From positions 1 through 11,353 of the forward strand of contig CAZMVD010000134.1 in assembly GCA_964569425.1 (NCBI GenBank): a stretch of DNA of 11,353 nucleotides, written 5' to 3'. Of the stretch, positions 1 through 5,839 are shown piece by piece. Source of the DNA: JACQXM01 sp964569425 (GTDB lineage Bacteria; Planctomycetota; Phycisphaerae; UBA1845). Below the pieces are notes generated by a model. That model saw nothing but the letters and a program-made list of their open reading frames with translations. It ran no database searches and was not told the DNA's origin. A program made the position numbers and the translations under genes. Numbering within the stretch: the stretch's first letter is position 1; each line of letters begins with the position of its first letter.

Positions 1-231
1 AAATTTATTGACCAGGTATTGTTGGTGAACCCTGATGAAAATGCTGTTCGGCAAAAAGGTTTCCAGTTCGTTGAGTTGGCGGGTCAGCAATATTTTTGTC
101 CCGTCCGTGAAATAGACGTCGCAATAGTTACCATTCATAGATTGGACGTACAGGACATCCTTTACCTGGGTCATAGTAAACCCTTCACTGGTCGGTAATG
201 CGATGATCTCCTGGAATTGGTTGTTGAACAT
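1..231 (-). CDS. LytTR-domain DNA-binding protein, stand-alone, 3' end outside window (partial)
   Basis: The first 77 residues of a LytTR-type DNA-binding domain are visible. The family pattern is clear: IALPTSEGF near residues 10-18, DVLYVQSMNGNYCDVYFTDG at 25-44, an ILLTRQLNELE segment at 47-57, and FIRVHQQYLVN at 65-75, the usual FxRxHxSYLVN signature. LytTR domains bind DNA as ten-stranded beta folds, usually C-terminal to a receiver domain. Here in-frame TGA and TAA codons lie just upstream of the ATG at 231, so no receiver domain precedes it and the protein starts directly with the DNA-binding domain. Such short LytTR-only regulators are common in Bacteroidota. The end lies beyond the left edge, so total length and any C-terminal extension are unknown. 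It is the last minus-strand gene after the methyltransferase, 140 bp downstream of it, and may be read from the same transcript. Its target is unknown. Confidence 0.88.
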   Translation of the reverse strand, partial: MFNNQFQEIIALPTSEGFTMTQVKDVLYVQSMNGNYCDVYFTDGTKILLTRQLNELETFLPNSIFIRVHQQYLVNKF

Positions 232-284
232 TTTTTTGGTTGTTTGAAGGTGCCTGATTTTTTATCAACATTTAAAAGGCCATG

Positions 285-345
285 AACCCACCCCGCCTTC
301 GCTTCACTCGGTTTCCCGTCTCCTGGCAAGAGCGGGGATCAAGGG
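285..345. repeat. GC-rich palindromic intergenic element
   Basis: The gap between the methyltransferase stop and the LytTR start is much more GC-rich than its flanks. It contains CCCCGC at 291-296 facing GCGGGG at 332-337, and an inner pair CCCGTCTC (315-322) facing GAGCGGG (330-336) with one bulged T. There is no T-run after it on the minus strand, so it is not a standard intrinsic terminator. It may be a dispersed REP-like element that folds in the mRNA between the two genes. A genome-wide copy count would decide. Confidence 0.4.
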
Positions 346-371
346 GAGCGTTCGAAATCCGGGGCAATAAA

Positions 372-1010
372 TCACCAAATCAAAGGGATCATTTTTTTGG
401 TTCTTTTTTGATAGCGTATGTATTGCTGGCCAAAAGCGCTCATCAACACTTTTTCTTCCATGGATATGCGATAGCGGTAAGCGATCATCATGGACACGGC
501 GGCTATCAATGCCCCAAGTGCGGAATTCAAAAACAAGCCGCTTCCCACGAATGCCATAAATGCTCCAAGATAGCTGGGATGCCTGACAAGCCCGTAAGGG
601 CCGTCCTGGATCAACCTGTGGTCTTCCTGTATCTGTACCGTAGCCGTGAAAAATTTTCCCAATATCCTGATCGACCATACTCTGATAATGATGCCGGCAG
701 CTATGAGCGCCCCGCCAATTGCAGTCATTGGCGTGAGCAGGCTGGGGGCTTTTTGTAAATAAGCCCAGTCGATCAACGGAGCGATCATTCCCGCTAAGGA
801 TAATCCGAGTATCCACCAATAAGATTGGCGATCAGTTGCTGATTTTTCCTTTGCTTCGGAGGCATCCATAGCCGGCTGAGTAAATACGATGACAGCGCAG
901 CATAACATCAGAAATAAAATCTTGTTGTTCCACAACAACTCAGGTTTTCCGATCAATGGAAGGGCGTAGCCAAGTGTGAGGTATATGAGCAATCCCGTTA
1001 TCTTTTTCAT
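372..1010 (-). CDS. Isoprenylcysteine carboxyl methyltransferase (ICMT/PEMT-like) family membrane protein
   Basis: A 212-residue integral membrane protein with about five hydrophobic segments (roughly 3-20, 30-44, 66-83, 94-112 and 150-175). The C-terminal half has the ICMT/PEMT methyltransferase signature: GKFFTATVQIQEDHRLIQDG at 118-137, then GPYGLVRHPSY at 137-147, and a paired glutamate EE at 185-186 before FGQQY and a terminal MIPLI. In this family the RHPxY and EE segments bind S-adenosylmethionine, and the enzyme methylates a lipid, a carboxylate or a lipid-modified substrate at the membrane. Bacterial members rarely have known substrates, and Bacteroidota have no known prenylated-protein pathway for it, so the substrate is open. 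Its ATG overlaps the TGA of the 62-residue gene (ATGA), which implies translational coupling. Both lie downstream of the ECF-like promoter at 1263-1293. Confidence 0.88.
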   Translation of the reverse strand: MKKITGLLIYLTLGYALPLIGKPELLWNNKILFLMLCCAVIVFTQPAMDASEAKEKSATDRQSYWWILGLSLAGMIAPLIDWAYLQKAPSLLTPMTAIGGALIAAGIIIRVWSIRILGKFFTATVQIQEDHRLIQDGPYGLVRHPSYLGAFMAFVGSGLFLNSALGALIAAVSMMIAYRYRISMEEKVLMSAFGQQYIRYQKRTKKMIPLIW

Positions 1011-1195
1011 GGTGTCTGAATTTTATCAGTTGAGGAATTTAGATTTGGTCGATCATCGTAGTTTTGAGATGAACTATCCATTTCAATAATTTGTATTGAT
1101 CCTATGCTTTCAGCAAGGCTGTCAATTAGGCTAACAGCTTGAACGCCAAGTAAAATGGCTAAGGATAAAAGAATAGTGTATTTTAGGGTTTTCAT
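1007..1195 (-). CDS. Small membrane-anchored or secreted protein, 62 aa
   Basis: A 62-residue protein with a short basic N-terminus (MKTLKYT), a hydrophobic segment at about residues 7-24, and a polar Ser/Asp/Asn-rich tail to the C-terminus. This would be either a single-pass anchor with an outer tail or a cleaved exported peptide. I do not recognise a family. It is supported as a real gene by the ATGA overlap with the following methyltransferase gene and by the ECF-like promoter about 70 bp upstream of its ATG. It may be a small subunit or a peptide partner of the methyltransferase, but nothing in the sequence proves that. Confidence 0.6.
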   Translation of the reverse strand: MKTLKYTILLSLAILLGVQAVSLIDSLAESIGSIQIIEMDSSSQNYDDRPNLNSSTDKIQTP

Positions 1196-1262
1196 GTGTG
1201 AATTTTATTTTCTTACTTGTTTGCCGCGCCACGTCTTGGCAGGCATTTTATGGTCTTTTACT

Positions 1263-1293
1263 ATTGATACTTTAGCAGTTTGGTTTGTTACCT
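1263..1293 (-). promoter_or_regulatory. ECF-type promoter copy A (62-aa gene and methyltransferase)
   Basis: On the minus strand AGGTAACA (1293-1286) is followed after 16 nt by TATCAAT (1269-1263), and the match to copy B continues downstream through AGTAAAAGA. The ATG of the 62-aa gene is about 70 bp downstream. The AAC core and fixed spacing resemble a -35/-10 pair read by an ECF sigma factor. Three other sites in the window have the same layout. Confidence 0.72.
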
Positions 1294-1342
1294 ATGAATC
1301 GAGATTCTTTTCAATAGCGATCCGTCTTAATTTTCATTATGC

Positions 1343-1492
1343 CTACCTAATTGGCTTCTCAAAAGGCTGTTTTCCTGATTGAAAATGTTTTCTTATCAGT
1401 TTTAAGATTAGCGAATAGACCATTGTTAATAATCTAAAGAGAATCAACATCACCAATAATGAAAGGATAATAAGTGCAGGGATTTTTTGCAT
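1343..1492 (-). CDS. Very small membrane protein, 49 aa
   Basis: A 49-codon reading frame starts MQKIPALIILSLLVMLILF and has one strong hydrophobic stretch (about residues 5-31). A basic, polar tail follows (KLIRKHFQSGKQPFEKPIR). It starts 14 bp after the stop of the hydroxylase gene on the same strand, so it is probably the second gene of that operon. Arginine and lysine residues after the membrane span suggest that the tail is cytoplasmic. It belongs to no family I recognise. Small single-span proteins next to membrane enzymes are often accessory or stabilising subunits, which is inference here. Its short length keeps the call tentative. Confidence 0.5.
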   Translation of the reverse strand: MQKIPALIILSLLVMLILFRLLTMVYSLILKLIRKHFQSGKQPFEKPIR

Positions 1493-1506
1493 GGCTGATG
1501 TTTATT

Positions 1507-2373
1507 TTATTTTAGAATATCTTTTCGAATTTCTTTGGTCGTCTTGGTTGATTTATCGTGACTCCAACCTGGAGGACCAAATACATAATAAAAGGTGCTT
1601 TTTAAATCATTTGCTCTTGTAATTATGTCTTTGCCAATTTTCCACCATTCTCCTAAAGCTACTTTTAAAGGATTGTAAGTATTTATATTTTCAGTAATTC
1701 CATAAACAGGTTTTTCTGTTTCTTCTTCTTCCTGGAATGTACCAAAAATTCTATCCCATATTATAAAGGTGCAACCAAAGTTTTTATCAAGATATTTAAT
1801 ATTTGAGGCATGATGCACCCTGTGGTGTGAAGGAGTATTCATCCAGAATTCTATCACTCGTGGCAATTTTCCAACTGTTTCCGTATGCAAAAAATGTTGA
1901 TAGATTAAATTAATAGAATGACAGATGAGGAGTAATTCCGGTTCGAATCCCAAAATAGTTATCCAGGAGAAAATAATAGTTTCAAGAAAACTATCTGTTA
2001 CTGGTTGACGAACTGATGTGCTAAGGTTGAATTTTTTAGAAGAATGGTGAACAATATGGTTTGCCCATAAAAATCTAATATTATGAGAAAAGCGATGTCC
2101 CCAATATAGCATTAAATCATAAAGCAGGTAAGCTAAAAAATATATCCCAATATGATTGGGTAATGTAAAAAAGCGGAATTGGTAAAAAAACTCGTAAAAG
2201 CTAAACTTAAAAATAATATTAATTGAACCGATAAATAACATACTTAAGCCCAGGCCAATATTCAACACAGCATCCTTTGGATCAAAAAGCTCCAAGCTGT
2301 TTTTGTAAGAATAATAGGCTTCTATAGCAATAGATATCAATAGAACAGGGGCGGCAAAAGCTAAAACTTCCAT
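1507..2373 (-). CDS. Sterol desaturase / fatty acid hydroxylase superfamily membrane di-iron oxygenase
   Basis: A 288-residue multi-pass membrane protein with the full histidine set of the fatty acid hydroxylase superfamily: HRFSH at 93-97 (HX3H), HIVHH at 106-110 (HX2HH), H160/H163, and HHRVHH at 183-188. Hydrophobic segments lie at about 3-20, 35-56, 75-90 and 133-152. These histidines bind two irons, and the enzyme uses oxygen to hydroxylate or desaturate a lipid chain in the membrane. The C-terminal FGPPGWSHD (265-273) recalls the alkylglycerol-monooxygenase-like branch of bacterial members, so a plain fatty-acid, ether-lipid or sterol substrate cannot be told apart. Its own ECF-like promoter (2450-2480) lies upstream. 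It follows the two acyltransferases and is followed at 14 bp by the 49-aa gene, so it may modify their acyl product or its precursor. Confidence 0.92.
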   Translation of the reverse strand: MEVLAFAAPVLLISIAIEAYYSYKNSLELFDPKDAVLNIGLGLSMLFIGSINIIFKFSFYEFFYQFRFFTLPNHIGIYFLAYLLYDLMLYWGHRFSHNIRFLWANHIVHHSSKKFNLSTSVRQPVTDSFLETIIFSWITILGFEPELLLICHSINLIYQHFLHTETVGKLPRVIEFWMNTPSHHRVHHASNIKYLDKNFGCTFIIWDRIFGTFQEEEETEKPVYGITENINTYNPLKVALGEWWKIGKDIITRANDLKSTFYYVFGPPGWSHDKSTKTTKEIRKDILK

Positions 2374-2449
2374 TTCATTTGTTATTTTTATTGAATTAAA
2401 TTCGAACCTAAAGCATAGTTTATTTCCCTATAGCCACGATTCTTTTACT

Positions 2450-2480
2450 ATTGATCCAATTGAAGTATTGTATGTTACCT
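2450..2480 (-). promoter_or_regulatory. ECF-type promoter copy B (hydroxylase and 49-aa gene)
   Basis: AGGTAACA (2480-2473), 16 nt, then GATCAAT (2456-2450). With copy A it also shares TCGA upstream and AGTAAAAGA downstream. The hydroxylase ATG is 76 bp beyond the -10-like element. The gap of 139 bp after the acyltransferase pair, with its own promoter, indicates a separate transcription unit. Confidence 0.72.
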
Positions 2481-2512
2481 GTGGTTCGATATTTATTTCA
2501 AAAGTCCTTTGA

Positions 2513-3310
2513 TTATGCAGCCAATTCTATTCTTTTTTCGAAAGAACTTGTATTGTTATTTGAAAAGTAAGGAGTGTATATCCCCGGATATTCAGGGTAA
2601 TATGCAATACATTGATGATCTCTGTATGCATTTGCCATTTTGATTAATTTCTCTTGACAATTCTCTGAGACATTTTCCAGTTCAATGACGAGGTTGCAAG
2701 CTTCCAAATCATAGATAGTTTCAATATCCGTTTGTGGAATATCTTCAAAGCCAAATTGTTTGAATATATTAGCTAATCTGGTAAAGCTTGATGTTATCGC
2801 GTATCCGATCTTTTCATTTATCAACACATTAGCCATTGGGCACATCACTCCAAAACGGAATAAACCCAATGAGCATTCGTCAGGATCAATACAAAAACGG
2901 CCCGCTTCTATCACCTCTTTGCCAATCTCTTTTGCCGTATTATAAAAATCATAAAGTGGTTGGGTGTATTTTGAAAAAGTCATGGTATAAAACGGATGTT
3001 CCGGAGGCGAACTAATTTTCTCGCTCAAAAGCGGGAACCTGGCAGCGATACTTTTTATGTTTTGTGCGACCGGCATTTCATGGTCGTAAATCATCCTTTG
3101 ATAGCCCACAGGGAGCTCATCTTCTCCTATTACCTTATATAAACCGAAGTGCTTTGCCCTCAAATCATATTGATCAACATCTATTTGGTAGTCATTGGAT
3201 GGGCAAAACTTCCCGACTTCACTGGCTTTAAACAATCGGTATCTAAGCCTCAATAAGCTTTCCAGTTCATTGATTTGAGTGACTTCTTTGTAGATGTAGT
3301 AAGCTTCCAT
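2513..3310 (-). CDS. LuxI/FeeM-like N-acyltransferase, second tandem copy
   Basis: A 265-residue GNAT-fold protein related to acyl-homoserine-lactone synthases, FeeM N-acyl amino acid synthases and PEP-CTERM-associated acyltransferases. In the N-terminal half it shows the LuxI-type invariant pattern: LRYRLF with R23, then D44/D49 in IDVDQYDLRAKHFGLY, R72 in VGYQRMI, and E135/R138 in EAGRF. These enzymes take an acyl group from acyl-ACP or acyl-CoA and join it to an amine. The product here is not predictable. The ATG at 3310 was chosen because the protein then aligns from its first residues with the upstream paralog; an open frame continues upstream but only through the 3' end of that paralog. 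It starts 35 bp after the paralog stop, so the two form one operon. The C-terminal half is much less conserved and may bind the acyl donor. Confidence 0.8.
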   Translation of the reverse strand: MEAYYIYKEVTQINELESLLRLRYRLFKASEVGKFCPSNDYQIDVDQYDLRAKHFGLYKVIGEDELPVGYQRMIYDHEMPVAQNIKSIAARFPLLSEKISSPPEHPFYTMTFSKYTQPLYDFYNTAKEIGKEVIEAGRFCIDPDECSLGLFRFGVMCPMANVLINEKIGYAITSSFTRLANIFKQFGFEDIPQTDIETIYDLEACNLVIELENVSENCQEKLIKMANAYRDHQCIAYYPEYPGIYTPYFSNNNTSSFEKRIELAA

Positions 3311-3345
3311 TTTGATTAATTTTATTATGTTAGAAAACAAGTTTT

Positions 3346-4146
3346 TTAAGCGGCAACGACCACTCCACCAGTGGCGAGCTTGATTTTTACGGCCTTTGGC
3401 GGAGAGAAATAGCCTGGTTTTGTCGGGTGGAAACACACAGCACTGTGCGTATTAAACACACTTGACATTTGGTCAATTCTATTTTCCACTAAGGCGGGCA
3501 CATCATGTGATAATAATAATAATAATAATAGCGGTGGTTGTGAATCACCAATGTGTAATCCAGTGCCTTTTAACTGTGAAAAACCATATTGATTGTAGAA
3601 TCGGGAATGTGTGATACTACACGTAATTATTGAGCTATAAAATCCTAATGCCCGATAAATGGCGATTGAACTTTCAGTGACAAATTTTGCCAATTGGAGA
3701 GATCTGACTTCTTCGGCAAAAACAAATCTGCTTGCTTCACACATTTTTAAACCATGCTCATTCAACTGAGTTAAAACTGAATCAACTTTTTCGCTGCCCC
3801 TGAAATAGGTCATCAAAGGGAAAGGTTTGGTGATGGGTTGTTGCAAACAATCAGCTAATTTTGAACAAGCTTTTTTTGCAATTTCCAGCACCTGATTTGC
3901 AGAAGGACTTCTCTCTTGCTGAACAACCCTCATGTAGCCCACGGGCTTTTCCACACCTTCTTCGTTTTCAAATAATCCAAAGTGCCTGCTGTTCAGATCA
4001 AAAGGATTGAGGTCTAATTGAGCATTATTCTCGGGGCAAAAATTACTAAGAGCGCTATTCCTGTAAACTTTGTAACGAAGCTTGAGCAATGCTTCCAGTT
4101 CAGTGGTATTTTGCGCTTCCCGGTAGGTATAATAAGTGGTATTCAT
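3346..4146 (-). CDS. LuxI/FeeM-like N-acyltransferase, first tandem copy
   Basis: A 266-residue paralog of the next gene. The shared N-terminal region includes LKLRYKVY (R24), LDLNPFDLNSRHFGLF (D45, D50), VGYMRVV (R73) and EASRFVF (E137, R140). This is the arrangement of invariant Arg, Asp and Glu residues seen in LuxI-family synthases and related N-acyltransferases, so both the acyl-binding and amine-activating parts look intact. An in-frame ATG 24 bp upstream (4170) sits inside the -10-like element of promoter copy C, so transcripts from that promoter would lack it; the ATG at 4146 also matches the start of the paralog. The C-terminal half has a seven-leucine run made by a TTA repeat. It is divergent from the ECF sigma gene, which suggests that the two are functionally linked. 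The acyl chain and acceptor are unknown. Confidence 0.8.
   Translation of the reverse strand: MNTTYYTYREAQNTTELEALLKLRYKVYRNSALSNFCPENNAQLDLNPFDLNSRHFGLFENEEGVEKPVGYMRVVQQERSPSANQVLEIAKKACSKLADCLQQPITKPFPLMTYFRGSEKVDSVLTQLNEHGLKMCEASRFVFAEEVRSLQLAKFVTESSIAIYRALGFYSSIITCSITHSRFYNQYGFSQLKGTGLHIGDSQPPLLLLLLLSHDVPALVENRIDQMSSVFNTHSAVCFHPTKPGYFSPPKAVKIKLATGGVVVAA
3511..3530. repeat. TAA/TTA trinucleotide microsatellite inside the acyltransferase gene
   Basis: Six and two-thirds uninterrupted TAA units on the plus strand read as six TTA codons plus one CTA on the coding strand, giving seven leucines at residues 206-212. A trinucleotide repeat changes by whole codons, so slippage would alter the length of the leucine run without breaking the frame. 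The paralog lacks it. Confidence 0.85.
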
Positions 4147-4164
4147 CTTTGAAAGTTTTTTATC

Positions 4165-4195
4165 ATTCATACTCTCAACTTTCCGATTGTTACCT
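4165..4195 (-). promoter_or_regulatory. ECF-type promoter copy C (acyltransferase pair)
   Basis: AGGTAACA (4195-4188), 16 nt, TATGAAT (4171-4165), in the region between the acyltransferase pair and the divergent sigma gene. A transcript would start roughly at 4158-4155, only about 10 nt before the ATG at 4146, a short leader. No copy of the motif facing the sigma gene was found, so the sigma gene's own promoter is not identified. Confidence 0.7.
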
Positions 4196-4251
4196 GCCCT
4201 TTGAAAAAAAATGTATTTTTATTCGCAGATGAAGCGATACTAAACAGCGTC

Positions 4252-4830
4252 ATGCCAACGAACGAAACAGGAAAAGAAAACCAGCGATACCTTTTGGGTT
4301 TGAAAAATCAAACCGGAGAAGTGCTGCGGGAAATTTACGACAAGTATTTACCGGGCATCGTGGCGTATATTGTTAAAAATAGCGGAGAAGAACAGGACGC
4401 CGAAGATGTATTCCATGATGCCCTGATCGTGATCTACCGGAAAGTGAAAGATGACTCGCTTGATCTGTCCAGCAGTTTTTATACATACCTCTTTGCGATC
4501 TGCAAAAATCTATGGCTGAAAAAATTAAACAGGAAAAAACGTCAAAGCGGGGTAACGATCGAAAATGCGGAAGTATTAACCAATGAAAACGACGCGGAAC
4601 AGGCTATCGAAACAACGGAACGATTTGCCTTGTACCGCGAGAAGTTTCAACTTTTGGGAGAAGATTGCCAAAGGTTGTTGCAATTGTTTTTTGACAAAAA
4701 AAGCATGGAAGAAATTGCCGAAGCTATGGGCTTTGGCAGCGAAGGATACGCGCGAAAACGCAAATGTCAATGCAAAGATAAATTGACGAAACTGATCAGG
4801 GAGGATGAGCGGTTTGATGAATTGAAATAG
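4252..4830 (+). CDS. ECF-type RNA polymerase sigma factor
   Basis: A 192-residue ECF (sigma-70 group IV) sigma factor with region 2 and region 4. Region 2 has DAEDVFHDALIVIYRKV at 49-65 (core RNA polymerase binding), followed by FYTYLFAICKNLWLKKLNRK at 76-95, which recognises the -10 element. Region 4 runs from about 135 to 180 (CQRLLQLFFDKKSMEEIAEA and the basic helix after GFGSEGYARKRK) and reads the -35 element. I chose the ATG at 4252: an in-frame TTG at 4201 would add 17 residues, but 192 residues is normal for the class. The gene for a membrane anti-sigma-like protein follows on the same strand. The divergent acyltransferases carry an ECF-like promoter that is repeated before three other operons, so this factor is the natural candidate to read it. 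Confidence 0.93.
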   Translation: MPTNETGKENQRYLLGLKNQTGEVLREIYDKYLPGIVAYIVKNSGEEQDAEDVFHDALIVIYRKVKDDSLDLSSSFYTYLFAICKNLWLKKLNRKKRQSGVTIENAEVLTNENDAEQAIETTERFALYREKFQLLGEDCQRLLQLFFDKKSMEEIAEAMGFGSEGYARKRKCQCKDKLTKLIREDERFDELK

Positions 4831-4831
4831 A

Positions 4832-4918
4832 ACACGGAAAACGCGGATCAGGCAGATTTGCGCGGATTATTTTAAAATTATCTGTGAATATCTGCTTAAT
4901 CCGTTTAATCCGCGTTCC
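4832..4918. repeat. Imperfect inverted repeat with CGGAT units between sigma and anti-sigma genes
   Basis: The 101-bp gap between the two genes is mostly one long imperfect inverted repeat. AACGCGGAT (4840-4848) faces ATCCGCGTT (4908-4916), GCAGAT (4852-4857) faces ATCTGC (4890-4895), and the centre is the perfect palindrome ATTTTAAAAT (4869-4878). The right arm contains spaced CGGATTAA-type units. The element would fold in the mRNA between the genes and could lower expression of the anti-sigma gene relative to the sigma gene. It is probably a dispersed repeat; only a genome search can show this. Confidence 0.7.
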
Positions 4919-4931
4919 AACACACAAAAAT

Positions 4932-5756
4932 ATGAATTCAGAACAGCAAATAGAATGGATCGAGCAATACCTGGAAGGGCAACTGACCGGCGAGGAGCTA
5001 AAAGCCTTTGAACAAAAAATGGCTGAGGATCCGACATTTGCCGCTGAGGTGAAGTTGCAAAGGGAAATTGCGGAAGCAATGACGGAACATGATGTGATCG
5101 ATTTAAGCCGGAAGCTCCGTTCCATTCAGCATCAAAAAAAACGGCCATCCGGTGGTTCGGGCCGTATGATTATTTTTAGGCGGCTTCTTCAGATCGCCGC
5201 AGGCTTGGCATTTCTGGTAGCGGTTTATTTTGTGTATGAAAACTTCAACCAGGCTAACACACCACAGGAATTAGCCACCAGGTATTTTTCTCCCATTGAG
5301 CAGATCAGCCATGCACCGGATCAGGTGCGACAGGTTCGCGATGATGATTCTACTCTGCAAATAATCAATGAGTTGGTAAAAGAAATAAATTCGCTTTGGC
5401 AGGAAACCGAAGCGCTGTATGTTCAAAAGAATTATGACCAGGCTTTGATAAAGCTCCAGACCATCCGGCAACTCGACCCGGCCTTTGAAACACAGTCGCC
5501 CGATGAGTTTTTCTTTTACGAAGGGCTGTTGCTTTTACATACCGGAAAGCCAGAACCGGCGATCCGGTCTTTTGATAAGGTATCTGCAAATTATACGGAG
5601 AAAGCAACCTGGTATTCGGCTTTGGCGTATCTTCAGTCGGGTGATATCGAAAACGCTAAAGCTCAACTAAGAAAAATCATTTCCACCGAAATACATCCTT
5701 ATAAAAAAGTTGCGGAAAAGCTGCTGAGGGAAATGGACTCCCTAAATCCCTCTTAA
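4932..5756 (+). CDS. Anti-sigma-factor-like membrane protein with TPR domain
   Basis: A 274-residue protein in three parts. The N-terminus (1-55) has the pattern common to Bacteroidota anti-sigma factors: IEQYLEGQLTGEELKAFEQK at 10-29, then ADP-type turns and EVKLQREIAEAM. This part would sit in the cytoplasm and hold the sigma factor. A basic stretch (60-84) precedes one membrane span at about 85-104. The C-terminal part (about 155-270) is made of TPR-like helical pairs, e.g. ALYVQKNYDQALIKLQTIRQ at 161-180 and GKPEPAIRSFDKV at 205-217, and would lie outside the membrane as a protein-contact sensor. No zinc-binding HCC motif is seen. An in-frame GTG at 4884 lies inside the inverted repeat, so the ATG at 4932 is preferred. 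The last residues (DSLNPS) and the stop are encoded by repeat copy 1, so the native C-terminus may have been slightly different. Confidence 0.8.
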   Translation: MNSEQQIEWIEQYLEGQLTGEELKAFEQKMAEDPTFAAEVKLQREIAEAMTEHDVIDLSRKLRSIQHQKKRPSGGSGRMIIFRRLLQIAAGLAFLVAVYFVYENFNQANTPQELATRYFSPIEQISHAPDQVRQVRDDDSTLQIINELVKEINSLWQETEALYVQKNYDQALIKLQTIRQLDPAFETQSPDEFFFYEGLLLLHTGKPEPAIRSFDKVSANYTEKATWYSALAYLQSGDIENAKAQLRKIISTEIHPYKKVAEKLLREMDSLNPS

Positions 5757-5839
5757 AAGAGGGACTTTCCATTAGAAAAAAATACGCTGAACGATTCTCC
5801 CCTTTCAAGGGGAGCTAGAGGGGTTCAACCAAGTAATAC
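5737..5839. repeat. 103-bp REPIN-like repeat, copy 1
   Basis: Identical in length to copy 2 at 6229-6331 and matching it at 91 of 103 positions with no gaps. It has two hairpins: CCCTCTTAAAAGAGGG (5748-5763) and CTCCCCTTTCAAGGGGAG (5797-5814). Each half is related to the reverse complement of the other, so the unit is built from two inverted halves joined by an AT-rich middle. It overlaps the last codons of the anti-sigma gene and the last codons (VLLG, stop) of the DUF559 gene. The hairpins may also stop the two convergent transcripts. Confidence 0.9.

Noticed and set aside
282..819. Open frames of 158 aa (plus) and 171 aa (minus) over the methyltransferase gene
   Set aside because: They overlap a well-supported membrane enzyme in other frames, have no recognisable domain and have low-complexity basic composition.
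1155..1382. Plus-strand open frame of 75 aa with hydrophobic stretches
   Set aside because: It runs antisense through promoter copy A and parts of both small minus-strand genes, and nothing upstream suggests a start signal. The minus-strand reading explains the region better.
3311..3436. N-terminal extension of 42 residues on the second acyltransferase
   Set aside because: It lies within the 3' end of the upstream paralog and reads it in another frame. The alignment of both paralogs begins at the ATG at 3310.
4200..4221. Bacteroidota housekeeping promoter (TTTG / TAnnTTTG) for the sigma gene
   Set aside because: A TTTG and a TATTTTTA are present, but only 10 bp apart instead of about 19, so the match is not convincing.
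4201..4251. TTG start adding 17 residues to the sigma factor
   Set aside because: An ATG gives the usual ECF length, the extra residues match nothing in the family, and the TTG lies only a few bases from the divergent promoter.
4796..5148. Minus-strand open frames over the start of the anti-sigma gene
   Set aside because: They cross the inverted repeat and the conserved anti-sigma N-terminus and have serine/cysteine-rich, unlikely composition.
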